Source: an uncultured Bacilli bacterium
GTDB taxonomy: Bacteria > Bacillota_I > Bacilli_A > RF39 > UBA660
DNA length: 64,000 bases
Reading direction: 5' to 3'
NCBI GenBank assembly: GCA_934095825.1
Contig: CAKOKQ010000003.1
Location: 88,948-152,947 of the forward strand
The translations under genes and the position numbers were made by a program. Positions 52,977-61,363 of the stretch are shown piece after piece (position 1 is the stretch's first letter; each line of letters starts with the position of its first letter). The notes beneath the pieces were generated by a model. It did no database searches and had not been told where the DNA came from. It saw only the letters and a program-made list of their open reading frames with translations.

Positions 52977-53324
52977 TTAGATAGCAACATTAATAACGCC
53001 TTCAACCTCAGGAACATCATCTTTGATAGCATTAAATAAAACATCTTTAATAGTATAATCAATACTACCACAACTAGCGCAAGCCCCATGAAATTTTACA
53101 TAAACATATTTATCTTCGTACTTAATAAATTCGATATCGCCCCCATCGGCATTAATATATGGTCTTAGCATATTAATTACATTAATAATTTTTTCTAAAG
53201 TAGTTATTTCTTGAGAGTTATCATTAGTTGTAGAATTATTATTTTCGGCTAAATTGTTGTTATTTTCAGGTATATTGTTATCTAAATTAATATTTTCTGA
53301 ATTAGTTGTCATTTGTATCACCAC
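52977..53324 (-). CDS. NifU-like iron-sulfur scaffold protein
   Basis: The last ~75 of 115 residues form the NifU C-terminal domain: VINMLRPYINADGGDIEFIK, GACASCGSIDYTIKDVL (CxxC), VPEVEGVINV. The CxxC binds a labile Fe-S cluster for delivery to apoproteins, such as the hydrogenase in this window. The first 40 residues are an Asn/Thr-rich tail unusual for the family, similar to the tails of other proteins here. It is convergent with 52046 and divergent from the S1 gene. Confidence 0.85.
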   Translation of the reverse strand: MVIQMTTNSENINLDNNIPENNNNLAENNNSTTNDNSQEITTLEKIINVINMLRPYINADGGDIEFIKYEDKYVYVKFHGACASCGSIDYTIKDVLFNAIKDDVPEVEGVINVAI

Positions 53325-53407
53325 ATACTATTAAACTAAATTTTTTGCCATTAGTAAAGATAATTGTTATAATACTTTTAGAAGTTTTAAAAAAGAGAGG
53401 TTTTATC

Positions 53408-53758
53408 ATGATAAATATTGGTGATGTAATTCATGTAACTGTAACTGGCTATGCTCCTTTTGGAATTTTTGTTAAATATGATAATTATGTTGGTTTAATT
53501 CATATATCCGAAATATCTAAAAGATTTGTAAGAGATGTTAGTAAGTATGCAAAAATTGATGAGATAATTTGTGTAAAAGTGTTAGATGTTGATGAAAATA
53601 GTAAGAAGATAAAGTGTTCTTTAAAAAGAATGTATGATGGTGATGATAAATATGCTGGAAATTATTTAGAAGGAGGAAGGGGTTTTGCCCCTTTACAAGA
53701 AAAACTACCTATTTGGATAAAGGAAAAGAATGAATATTATAAAAAAATCTTTAAGTAA
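53408..53758 (+). CDS. S1 RNA-binding domain protein (CvfD/YugI-like)
   Basis: The 116-residue protein is one S1 domain (GDVIHVTVTGYAPFGIFVKY, YVGLIHISEIS, KVLDVDENSKKIKCSLKRMY) plus a short basic tail. Such small S1 proteins bind the ribosome or RNA and act as general stress or translation regulators (YugI/GSP13, CvfD). The ATG at 53408 follows AGAGAGG; the frame is open upstream to 53306 but without a site. It overlaps the next gene by 29 bp. Confidence 0.85.
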   Translation: MINIGDVIHVTVTGYAPFGIFVKYDNYVGLIHISEISKRFVRDVSKYAKIDEIICVKVLDVDENSKKIKCSLKRMYDGDDKYAGNYLEGGRGFAPLQEKLPIWIKEKNEYYKKIFK

Positions 53759-54236
53759 GATAGATTTAAATGATGCTTTTTTTAATTCTTTAAGAAATGA
53801 TTATGTTGATTTTAATAAATGATTTTTGAAAAAAAGAAAAAGTAGTTATTTTGCTTATATAACAGAAGATGAAAAAGGTAATATAACTTCCTTTTTACTT
53901 TTAAAAGAAGAAAAATACCAAGAAATTTTAGACATCATAGAAAAGTTTGACTTAAAGAAGATGAGAAGTGAAAATAAAATATTAAAGATATCAACATTTA
54001 AAGTTATAAATACAGGCAAGGGGATAGGTACAGAATATCTTAGGATTGTATATAAAATGGCAACTAAAATTAAAGCTAGTATTATTTATATTACAGTTTA
54101 TCCTAAATATAAAGAATTTATTAAATTTTTAGAAAATAATGGGTTTACTCCTTATAAAAAGATTAAAGATAATTCTTTAAAAAAAGGTAAAAATAAATAT
54201 AGCGAGGAGTTAGTTTTAATTAGATGTTATGAGTAA
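53730..54236 (+). pseudogene. GNAT acetyltransferase with in-frame TGA at a Trp position
   Basis: From ATG 53730 the frame reads MNIIKKSLSKIDLNDAFFNS, LRNDYVDFNK, then TGA at 53820-53822, then FLKKRKSSYFAYI and the rest. The family pattern here is L.DYP.F..WF, so the TGA replaces the usual Trp. The remainder has the acetyl-CoA motif FKVINTGKGIGTEYLRIVYK. Elsewhere TGA is a true stop, so this is a G-to-A nonsense change, with possible restart at TTG 53826 giving 136 residues without the first strand. Confidence 0.65.
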
Positions 54237-54288
54237 TGGCTATCACAATAAAAAATAGTTTATAAATAAAATGGAAAGAATTTTGAAG

Positions 54289-54657
54289 ATGAAAAATAAG
54301 AAGTTAATTAATAGTTTTAAATATGCTTTTAAAGGAATTGGTTCAAGTATTAAAAGTGAAAGAAATATGAAGATTCATATTTCCCTGATGTTATTAGTAA
54401 TTATTTCGGGTATGCTTTTAAATATCAGTATGTGGGAATGGATAATTTGTTTTATTTTGTTTGGTTTGGTTATTTCGTTAGAAATGGTAAATACGGCAAT
54501 TGAAATAGTTGTAGATATGGTATGTCCAACATTTGATCAGCACGCGGGAAGAGCTAAAGATATAGCAGCGGGAGCAGTACTTGTTAATGCAATTACGGCT
54601 GCTATTGTGGGCTTATTTATCTTTTTGCCGAAAATAATAAGCTTGTTTATAAAATAA
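54289..54657 (+). CDS. dgkA: Diacylglycerol/undecaprenol kinase DgkA
   Basis: The 122-residue membrane kinase phosphorylates undecaprenol (Gram-positive form) to feed peptidoglycan synthesis. FKYAFKGIGSSIKSERNMKI is the amphipathic start, SLEMVNTAIEIVVDMV holds the catalytic Glu and metal ligands, and AGRAKDIAAGAVLV is the second signature. Three membrane helices are visible. The start MKNKKLINSF is chosen as in relatives; 54271 is 6 codons upstream. Confidence 0.92.
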   Translation: MKNKKLINSFKYAFKGIGSSIKSERNMKIHISLMLLVIISGMLLNISMWEWIICFILFGLVISLEMVNTAIEIVVDMVCPTFDQHAGRAKDIAAGAVLVNAITAAIVGLFIFLPKIISLFIK

Positions 54658-54671
54658 TAGTAATAAGAAGA

Positions 54672-54716
54672 AAAAAACATTAGAGAATACTTCAAAAAGT
54701 TCTTTAATGTTTTTTC
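54672..54716. terminator. Bidirectional terminator between dgkA and the XRE gene
   Basis: AACATTAGAGAA and TTCTTTAATGTT pair (one mismatch), with T-runs on both strands; the right arm overlaps the end of the XRE gene. Confidence 0.75.
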
Positions 54717-55177
54717 TTGTCTGTTAATGGGTTTTTTGTTGAAGTACGCCCTAAAATATAATCGATTGAATAATTACTAATGATGGCAAAACTTACAAGT
54801 ATTTCACTGTTAATTAGTTTTTCGCCGCGTTCATAGGCTGCAAAGGCAGAATACGAGCAGTTAAGTTTTTCTCCTAACTCTCTAAGGGTAAGATTTAGAG
54901 AAGTTCTAATGTTTTTAAGACGAATACCGATTGCCTTTAAGTCAAAAGTTGGATCTTTGATAATAGTCATCTTTTTAGTAGTTAAATTTAATAAGTAATC
55001 AATGTTAATTTGATAAATATTTGCAAGTTCAATAAGTCTTTTAGTGGGAATTGGTGTTTTATTATTTTCCCATTCACTATAAACAGATTTATAAACACCA
55101 AGTTTTTCAGCAATATCCTTGGCTTTTAAGTTATTTATTTCTCTTAATGTTTCTAAATTATTGTGGTTATTGTTCAT
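54704..55177 (-). CDS. Tandem-HTH XRE-family regulator
   Basis: The 157-residue protein carries two helix-turn-helix domains: residues 15-65 (LKAKDIAEKLGVYKSVYSEW) and 85-145 (LTLRELGEKLNCSYSAFAAY), followed by IDYILGRTSTKNP. Layout and spacing are those of the protein at 9907, though sequences are only moderately alike. It is divergent from the secreted protein gene at 55289 with 111 bp between starts, so it likely represses it and itself. Confidence 0.8.
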   Translation of the reverse strand: MNNNHNNLETLREINNLKAKDIAEKLGVYKSVYSEWENNKTPIPTKRLIELANIYQINIDYLLNLTTKKMTIIKDPTFDLKAIGIRLKNIRTSLNLTLRELGEKLNCSYSAFAAYERGEKLINSEILVSFAIISNYSIDYILGRTSTKNPLTDKKKH

Positions 55178-55288
55178 ACTTTTATCACCTTACTTAAAAG
55201 TATTTTCCCATTTAAGTAAGTTTATTCTTTAAAAGTTCTTTTAATGCGCACAAGAATATGCTAGAATGATATTGATAGTAGGTGAAGT

Positions 55289-56500
55289 ATGAAAAAGGGA
55301 TTGATATTAAGTGTTAGTTTATTATTGATTATTGGGCTTTTAGGAGTTGGAGTTTCTTATTCCTTGTGGAATATAAGTATTAGTCAAGATAAAGTAAATA
55401 CAGCTATGACAAGTTGTTTTGATATAACTTATAGTAGTGAATCAAGTGCAATTAATTTAGAAAAACAGTATCCGATAAGTGATGAGGCCGGTAGCAAGTT
55501 AGTACCATATACCTTTAAAATTACTAATAATTGTGATGTAAATGCTTATTATAAGATAAATTTAGAAACTCTAAATACTAGTAATATTGATACTAAGCTT
55601 ATGAAAGCCTCTTTAAACAATGAAAGTCCTAAAATCATAAGTAAATATAATGATGCAGATACTTCTTTAAAAGAGGGGAAGGTAGCAAATACTTTAAAAA
55701 CAGGTTATCTTCCAGTAGGTGGTTCCATATCTTTTGATTTAAGAGTATGGATAGATTATGATACGACAGTTAATGATATAAAAAATGATGGAACCGATAA
55801 ATTGGTAGGTAAAATAGTAGTAGTTTCAAGTCCGGTAACAGAAGATGAAATAAATAAGGTTTGCCAAAATAATGGTGGTGATTTAATAGAGGAAGGTGAG
55901 TGTCGAAAGTATTATGTAAAATTAAATAATTTTATTATAAATAGTGATTTTTCAAGCGGAATTGATGGTTGGTTTCCTAATGCAGGAGCAAAATTTATTT
56001 CTTATGAAAATAATTATTTATTGCTTGAATGTTCTAGTGATTGCTGTGGTATATATCAAAAACCGATTTATATTTCTCAGCTTAATCATGTTTATTATAA
56101 TTCGGTTAAAATTAAGACACCTAGTTTAACCAAAAGAATGAGTGTGTTATATGAAAATATATGGGATGGCTTAAATTATGGCGTTATTAATGATTTTGAT
56201 TGGCATATATATTCTTATAGATTTGTATATAATGATGAGATAAACTCTAGAGTTACTACTTATCATTCTGCATTTGTAATTTATAATCGTAATGAATTTG
56301 ATACTGGTATTTATGTTAAAAATCCTAATTATATAGACTTAACTTTAATGTTTGGCGAAGGTAATGAGCCAAGTAAGGAATGGTGTGATAAAAATTTAAC
56401 TAATTATTATGAATATAGTACTGATGGAACTTTAGTGCCTATTAAAGAAATAGGAGAACCTGTAAAGACTAGTTACTATGATGTTATAAATTTATTTTAA
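55289..56500 (+). CDS. Secreted protein with TasA-like N-terminus and lectin-like C-terminus
   Basis: The first ~185 of 403 residues match the 10451 protein in layout: signal (ILSVSLLLIIGLLGVGVSYS), LWNISISQD, YPISDEAGSKLVPYTFKITN and LRVWIDYDTT. The C-terminal part is different: FIINSDFSSGIDGWFPNAG, a jelly-roll-like carbohydrate-binding domain, ending LTLMFGEGNEPSKEWCDKN, a block often seen in tail-fibre and surface lectin proteins. It is thus a swap of the display domain on a common carrier. It is exported, and control is probably by the divergent XRE gene. Confidence 0.7.
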   Translation: MKKGLILSVSLLLIIGLLGVGVSYSLWNISISQDKVNTAMTSCFDITYSSESSAINLEKQYPISDEAGSKLVPYTFKITNNCDVNAYYKINLETLNTSNIDTKLMKASLNNESPKIISKYNDADTSLKEGKVANTLKTGYLPVGGSISFDLRVWIDYDTTVNDIKNDGTDKLVGKIVVVSSPVTEDEINKVCQNNGGDLIEEGECRKYYVKLNNFIINSDFSSGIDGWFPNAGAKFISYENNYLLLECSSDCCGIYQKPIYISQLNHVYYNSVKIKTPSLTKRMSVLYENIWDGLNYGVINDFDWHIYSYRFVYNDEINSRVTTYHSAFVIYNRNEFDTGIYVKNPNYIDLTLMFGEGNEPSKEWCDKNLTNYYEYSTDGTLVPIKEIGEPVKTSYYDVINLF

Positions 56501-56554
56501 GTAAATAAATGTTTGGCAATGCAAAAAAATTACGATTTTTTAGAAAAATTTATC

Positions 56555-56612
56555 AATTTTTGAAGGAAATTAGCCCTGGGGCGGTAATAAATATATATAG
56601 AAGGACTAATTA
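56555..56612 (+). repeat. Leader sequence resembling the dnaG leader
   Basis: CAATTTTTGAAGGAAA and TAATAAATATATATAGAAGG blocks align with 43584-43637 before dnaG (about 80 percent over 58 bp). It may be a shared regulatory leader or a copied fragment. Confidence 0.5.
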
Positions 56613-56658
56613 GGCGCGCTACATTAGAACTTCTTAGAAACGGAAAAATTGATAAAGC

Positions 56659-57612
56659 ATGAATAACAAATATTTAAAAAATAAAATAATAACAGATTAT
56701 ATAAAATATAAAAAGGAGAACCCAGATTATCAGATTCCGATAATTAAAGACCGACCTTTTAAAGCAGTGTGTAAAACCATTAGAATATATATAGATAAAA
56801 TTATTGCTTATTTTATTGGGATTGATTATAAATTAATTAAGAATTCTTATTTTATTGATACTGAATTACCACAGGAAATTTATAAAAATAAAGTAAATGT
56901 CTTGGATTTATTATTACAAGTATCTGAAAACCTATATATTAATTTAGAAGCTAATAATTATGATACCCCCTCATCAGTAATGAAGAATGTTCTTTATGGA
57001 TATCGTTTAGTTTTAAGTAAGCAAGCAACAGGAAAAGATTATATACCAATCGAATTTATACAATTAAACTTTGATAATTGTAGTCTTCCTTTTAATAAAA
57101 AAATAGTTAATCGGTTTGTAACACAGGAAGAAGATTTAAAAATCAGACATCCATATACGGGAAAAACTATCAGAATTGCTCTTGATAAATTAGAAGATAA
57201 TCCGTATAATGAAACCATAAGTGACTGGCAAATGCGAGCCTTGAAATTGCTAACTTCGGATAGTATAAAATATTCAAGAGAACTTGCTGGTGATTATGAG
57301 GATTTAAATGAGGTGGTGGACTTTATGGAAAAATTTTCTAGTATAGAAGAAGAATTAATGTATGTTAATAAGGAAGAAGAAGAGCAAAAGCTTAAGAATA
57401 CTGATATTAATATTGCACACAATAATGGAAAAATTGAAGGAAAAATTGAAGGCAAAATTGAAGGAGCTCTTGCTTCTAAGAAGGAAACGATTAAAAATTT
57501 AACTGATATGAAAATGCCATCTAAGCAAATTGCTATAGCTGTAAATATGCCTGAAAAAGAAGTGATTAAAATTCAAGAAGAATTTGCTATTAATGTTCCA
57601 ATAGAGAAATAG
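56659..57612 (+). CDS. Rpn/PD-(D/E)xK nuclease-family (transposase-like) protein
   Basis: The 317-residue protein resembles the PD-(D/E)xK recombination-promoting nuclease family: VNVLDLLLQVSENLYINLEA holds the Asp and Glu positions, though the usual Q/K follows as N. FIQLNFDNC and the C-terminal IEEELMYVNKEEEEQKLKN and repeated GKIEG units are typical. These proteins nick DNA and promote recA-independent transfer of repeats. A partial copy of its 3' part follows at 57663-57745. The start has no clear ribosome-binding site and the gene may be poorly expressed. Confidence 0.7.
   Translation: MNNKYLKNKIITDYIKYKKENPDYQIPIIKDRPFKAVCKTIRIYIDKIIAYFIGIDYKLIKNSYFIDTELPQEIYKNKVNVLDLLLQVSENLYINLEANNYDTPSSVMKNVLYGYRLVLSKQATGKDYIPIEFIQLNFDNCSLPFNKKIVNRFVTQEEDLKIRHPYTGKTIRIALDKLEDNPYNETISDWQMRALKLLTSDSIKYSRELAGDYEDLNEVVDFMEKFSSIEEELMYVNKEEEEQKLKNTDINIAHNNGKIEGKIEGKIEGALASKKETIKNLTDMKMPSKQIAIAVNMPEKEVIKIQEEFAINVPIEK
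57427..57462 (+). repeat. Three 12-bp tandem repeats coding GKIE
   Basis: GGAAAAATTGAA twice and GGCAAAATTGAA once, in frame within the nuclease gene. Copy number could vary by slippage without frame loss. Confidence 0.75.
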
Positions 57613-58041
57613 AATTTTAATAAAAATATTATCAAATAATTGTAGACAATAGTTAATAATTATGGGGATTTAAATGAGGTGATTTTGTTTTATGGAAAAA
57701 CATTCTAGTATTTTTGAAGAATTAATGTATGTTAATAAAGAATAAAATAAAAAAATTTAAGAGGATTGACATTAAACTTTCCCATAATACTTGGAAAATT
57801 TAAAAAATTTAGAATTATTTAATCAACTTTGGATTAGAAAAATAAAGCTTTGTTTATTATAAATACTAACTTGAAAATGATAGAAATCTTGTTTTATATA
57901 TAAAAAAATGAGGTTTGGTTCAAAAAAGTTAGTATTTTTTGGCATTGTGGGATTTTAATATAACAAATTGATTTTAAAATATTTTGACTTTAGGTAACTA
58001 ATGTGATAGAGTAGGCTTAATTTTTTAAGGGGGATTGGGTC
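57613..58041. other. Gene-poor stretch with a partial duplicate
   Basis: Holds the partial copy at 57663-57745 and the leader of the glycosyltransferase gene. No intact frame is seen. Confidence 0.45.
57663..57745 (+). pseudogene. Partial copy of the Rpn-like gene
   Basis: GATTTAAATGAGGTG...ATGGAAAAACATTCTAG... closely matches 57300-57378 of the upstream gene, but ends in a stop. It is the remnant of a tandem paralogue. Confidence 0.65.
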
Positions 58042-59061
58042 ATGGAACTTATAAGCATTATTATGCCAATTTATAATAATCCAAAAACTTTGGCACGAGC
58101 TATTGATTCTTGCTTGCACCAAAAGTATCCAGATACGGAAATAATCTTAGTAAACGATGGGTCTGATGATGATACTTATGATATTATTAATGATTACTGG
58201 GAACGATATCCAAATATTAAAATAGTAAATCAACACCATCAGGGAATTTTAATGGCTCGGCTAAATGGATTAAAAAATGCGAGTGGAGATTTTGTAACAT
58301 TTGTTGATAGTGATGATTATATAAACAATATTTATTTGTATGAACTCATGTATACTAGAAAATATAGTGATATGAATGTCGTTTTAAGTAGAATGCATTA
58401 TGTAGAAAAGGGCTTATTTAATAGTACCAGCCAAATTTATCCAAATGAATTTTTAATTTCGGAGCATAAAGAAGCGTTGTTAACCATTGATAGTAGTTTA
58501 AATGGTAAATTATTTAAAAGAAAAGACTTAACTTTACCCAATTATAAATTGAGTTCTAATGAAGCAATGTCTTATCTTTATTATTATTTGTGTAAAGAAG
58601 ATAAAATTGGTTTTAGTAACTTTGCTAAGTATTATGTAACTCCAAGTAAAAGAAATTTTTCAAGAACTTATGCTGATGAAAATATACGAAAGGCTGAAAA
58701 TATTATCAAATCACTCGATATTATGTTTGAATTATATAGAAGCAGTAAAATGTTAAATAAGTATTATAATGAGATTGAAGCCATATTTATAAAAAATGTT
58801 TTTTTAGAAATAGATAGATTAAAAATTGTTTGCATCGATAAAAATGTAGTAAAAAAGACGACTGGTGTTTTAATAAAGTATTTAAATTATCATTTTCCTA
58901 ATTGGCGAGATAATAAATATTTGAAAAGATGTTTTATTGATTTTAACAATGAATTATTTGTAAAATTAAATCTCATTAGTTTAAGAGTAAATCATTGTAA
59001 AACAAGTGCTTGTACTTGTGAGGCTGAGACATTAAGAAACTTGAAAAGAGTATTAAAATAG
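58042..59061 (+). CDS. Family 2 glycosyltransferase
   Basis: The 339-residue enzyme has the GT-A fold start ISIIMPIYNNPKTLARAIDS, LVNDGSDDDTYDI and VTFVDSDDYINN (the DxD-like metal site). GT2 enzymes move sugars from nucleotide donors to surface glycans. There are no membrane segments. The C-terminus ends with a Cys-rich HCKTSACTCEAETLRN, unusual for GT2 and perhaps metal-binding. AAGGGGGATTGGGTC precedes the ATG. No polysaccharide operon surrounds it, though a lipid glycosyltransferase lies 1 kb on. Confidence 0.85.
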   Translation: MELISIIMPIYNNPKTLARAIDSCLHQKYPDTEIILVNDGSDDDTYDIINDYWERYPNIKIVNQHHQGILMARLNGLKNASGDFVTFVDSDDYINNIYLYELMYTRKYSDMNVVLSRMHYVEKGLFNSTSQIYPNEFLISEHKEALLTIDSSLNGKLFKRKDLTLPNYKLSSNEAMSYLYYYLCKEDKIGFSNFAKYYVTPSKRNFSRTYADENIRKAENIIKSLDIMFELYRSSKMLNKYYNEIEAIFIKNVFLEIDRLKIVCIDKNVVKKTTGVLIKYLNYHFPNWRDNKYLKRCFIDFNNELFVKLNLISLRVNHCKTSACTCEAETLRNLKRVLK

Positions 59062-59170
59062 AAAGATGTTATTGTAATTTAATTATTAATAACATTAAAA
59101 AAGTGAAGTTATAAGTATAATGAAATACGGTTGAAATGTTTAAGAAAACTTTAAGAAGGGAAAAGTAAAC

Positions 59171-59965
59171 ATGGATAATTATAGAAAAGGAAAAGAAAGA
59201 TTTAAACCCAATAATTTAGGTAGTCTTTATATAAAAGGTGAGTATGATAAAGAAAATCCTACTATTTATGTTGGTGGTCAGATGGAACATCGCCTGCATA
59301 TTTTAGAACAAACGGGTTTTACAGGTGATGCTGGTCATAATATGTTTGATGGTTCTTGGTTTTATGATTATCCCTTAACAGGCAATGTTAGAGAATATAA
59401 CGCCAGAAATTTTGCTAAAAACTTAATGCAATGTTTAGATGAAGCAAAGTTAGAAAATGTTATGCTAATGACCGAAAGTGCTGGGGGCTTAGTTGGCGCC
59501 TACGCTAGTAAATCACCTCGTATTCAAAAAGTTTTAGCTATACATCCGCCAATTTTAGGAACACCACTGGCTGATGGGCAAATAATAGAAAATGGTCATT
59601 TAGATTTTACTAGAGAAGAAAAAGCATTGATGATGATGTTAAAAATTATTGTAAATAGAAACTATGGTTTTGAAAGAGATAATTTAAATGGCGTCATGAT
59701 TGATAAGGTTGATTTAGATAAGTTAATTGTCATATCTTCAAAATTAAATGCTAAAACTGATAAATTAGTGCTTGCTGTTAAATATCATGATTTAATACTA
59801 AAGTCGACAGGATTAGAATCCGATGGGGTAGTTGTTTATGAACCTAAAGAATTAGCTAGATTAGGTATTAAATATTTAGAAAATGAGCCAGAACTTAATC
59901 ATATTGATGCTGGTCGTAAAGAGTATTTAGCTGATGTTTATAAAAGAAGAAAAATAATAAAGTAA
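59171..59965 (+). CDS. Serine hydrolase/lipase-like (alpha/beta hydrolase)
   Basis: The 264-residue protein shows TIYVGGQMEHRLH at the oxyanion position, VMLMTESAGGLVGAYASKSP with the nucleophile elbow (ESAGG, where the first Gly of GxSxG is Glu-preceded Thr), ESDGVV near 220 for the acidic residue and NHIDAGRKEYL for the catalytic His. This is the PGAP1/lipase-like subgroup. It has no signal peptide, so it acts in the cytosol, on an unknown ester. AGAAGGGAAAAG precedes the ATG. A terminator at 60007 follows. Confidence 0.7.
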   Translation: MDNYRKGKERFKPNNLGSLYIKGEYDKENPTIYVGGQMEHRLHILEQTGFTGDAGHNMFDGSWFYDYPLTGNVREYNARNFAKNLMQCLDEAKLENVMLMTESAGGLVGAYASKSPRIQKVLAIHPPILGTPLADGQIIENGHLDFTREEKALMMMLKIIVNRNYGFERDNLNGVMIDKVDLDKLIVISSKLNAKTDKLVLAVKYHDLILKSTGLESDGVVVYEPKELARLGIKYLENEPELNHIDAGRKEYLADVYKRRKIIK

Positions 59966-60006
59966 AAAATAATTTTAATGTATTAGAAAAGTATGAATAA
60001 ATCTGT

Positions 60007-60050
60007 AAAGTATAGATAAATCGGTAATGGATTGGTTCTATACTTTTTTG
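60007..60050 (+). terminator. Intrinsic terminator of the hydrolase gene
   Basis: AAAGTATAG and CTATACTTT perfect 9-bp stem, followed by T-run. Confidence 0.7.
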
Positions 60051-60084
60051 TAGGTTTTTAGTATAATTAACTTAGAGGATAAAT

Positions 60085-61227
60085 ATGAAAAAGAAAATAT
60101 TAATAATCTATGCTTCTTATGGTAATGGTCATAAAGCGATAGGAAAATATATTGAAAGGTATTTTTTAGAACAAAATAGTAATTTGGAAATTAAATGTGT
60201 TGATTTAATGGATTATGCGATGCCTTTAATTGGAAAGATTAGTCAAAAAGTTAATTCCTTTTTTATGTTAAAAACACCATTTATTCATGATATGTTTTAT
60301 AAGAGTAGTAATACGGTAGTTGGAGGATACTTAGCTGACTATATTTCGACAACTTTGTTCAAAAATAAAAGAATGCGAAAAATTCTTGCTGATTTTAATC
60401 CGGATTTAACTATTGCTACCCATTTTTTTGGAAGTAGTTTGATAAGTCATTATAACCATAAAGGTTTAATTAATTCTAAATTAGTTACTGTAGTTACTGA
60501 TTATGAATCGTGTGAACTATGGCTTAATGATTACAAATGCGATGATTATTTAATTGTTGGTGATAAGAGTGAAGTACCATTCTTAGTAAAAAGAGGAATA
60601 GATAAGAAAAAAATAAAACCGTTAGGGATACCTATTGCACCGATTGTAGATAATAATTTTAAAAAAGAAAATTTGTTAAAAAAATTGGGAATAAAAGGCG
60701 ACCGCTTAGTAGTAACATTCTTTGGTGGTGGTGGTAATGGTTCGACTACTTCAATTCCTTATATTAAAAGACTTATGAAAAATAATTTGGATTTAGATAT
60801 TATTTATATTGCTGGAAATAATAAAAAGAGTAAAGAAATTGTGGATAATTATATTACAAATAATCATATTACTAATGTCCATACTTTAGGTTTTATAACT
60901 AATGTTCCAGAAATTTTACAAGTAAGTGATTTTGTGATTTCGAAACCAGGGGGAGCTCAGTCAACAGAGTGTTTATATTTTCATAAACCTATTATGATGA
61001 TAAATGCAAGCGGTGGTCAAGAAATTGCTAATTATAAATTTTTTACCAAAAATGGTTATGGCAAGCGATTTAGAACTTCTTTTGGGTTGACTAGAGAAAT
61101 TAAAAATATAGTTAATAATCCAAGTATTTTAAAAACTATGCAAAATAATATGGCTAAAAATGATAATAAAGATGCTATGGCAAAACTATATGAATTGTGT
61201 AATGACCTTTTAGAAAATAATAATTAA
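60085..61227 (+). CDS. ugtP: Processive diacylglycerol glucosyltransferase (UgtP/MGDG-synthase-like)
   Basis: The 380-residue GT28-type enzyme starts ILIIYASYGNGHKAIGKYIE (the G.GH acceptor loop) and continues VTVVTDYESCELWLND, VTFFGGGGNGSTTSIPYIKR and the donor-binding VISKPGGAQSTECLYFHKPI. It transfers glucose from UDP-glucose to diacylglycerol for glycolipids, anchor lipids for lipoteichoic acid. It is peripheral to the membrane. TAGAGGATAAAT precedes the start; TATAAT at 60060 is its likely -10. Confidence 0.85.
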   Translation: MKKKILIIYASYGNGHKAIGKYIERYFLEQNSNLEIKCVDLMDYAMPLIGKISQKVNSFFMLKTPFIHDMFYKSSNTVVGGYLADYISTTLFKNKRMRKILADFNPDLTIATHFFGSSLISHYNHKGLINSKLVTVVTDYESCELWLNDYKCDDYLIVGDKSEVPFLVKRGIDKKKIKPLGIPIAPIVDNNFKKENLLKKLGIKGDRLVVTFFGGGGNGSTTSIPYIKRLMKNNLDLDIIYIAGNNKKSKEIVDNYITNNHITNVHTLGFITNVPEILQVSDFVISKPGGAQSTECLYFHKPIMMINASGGQEIANYKFFTKNGYGKRFRTSFGLTREIKNIVNNPSILKTMQNNMAKNDNKDAMAKLYELCNDLLENNN

Positions 61228-61363
61228 ATTAATATTAAAAAAGAATGATAAAATAAAATCTTAAGTTTTAATTATAGATAAATAAAGATAAAAAATCATT
61301 AAGGATAAGAAAAAATTAAAAAGATAAAATTAAAGACAAAAGTAAAAAGGATAAAGTGGGATT

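Noticed and set aside
53820..53822. Use of UGA as tryptophan codon (genetic code 4)
   Set aside because: Many intact genes here end in TGA (for example 11851, 20877, 25132) and Trp is coded by TGG throughout, so the standard code applies.
55177..55289. An invertible segment before the 55289 gene
   Set aside because: No inverted repeat pair is visible in the 111-bp divergent region.
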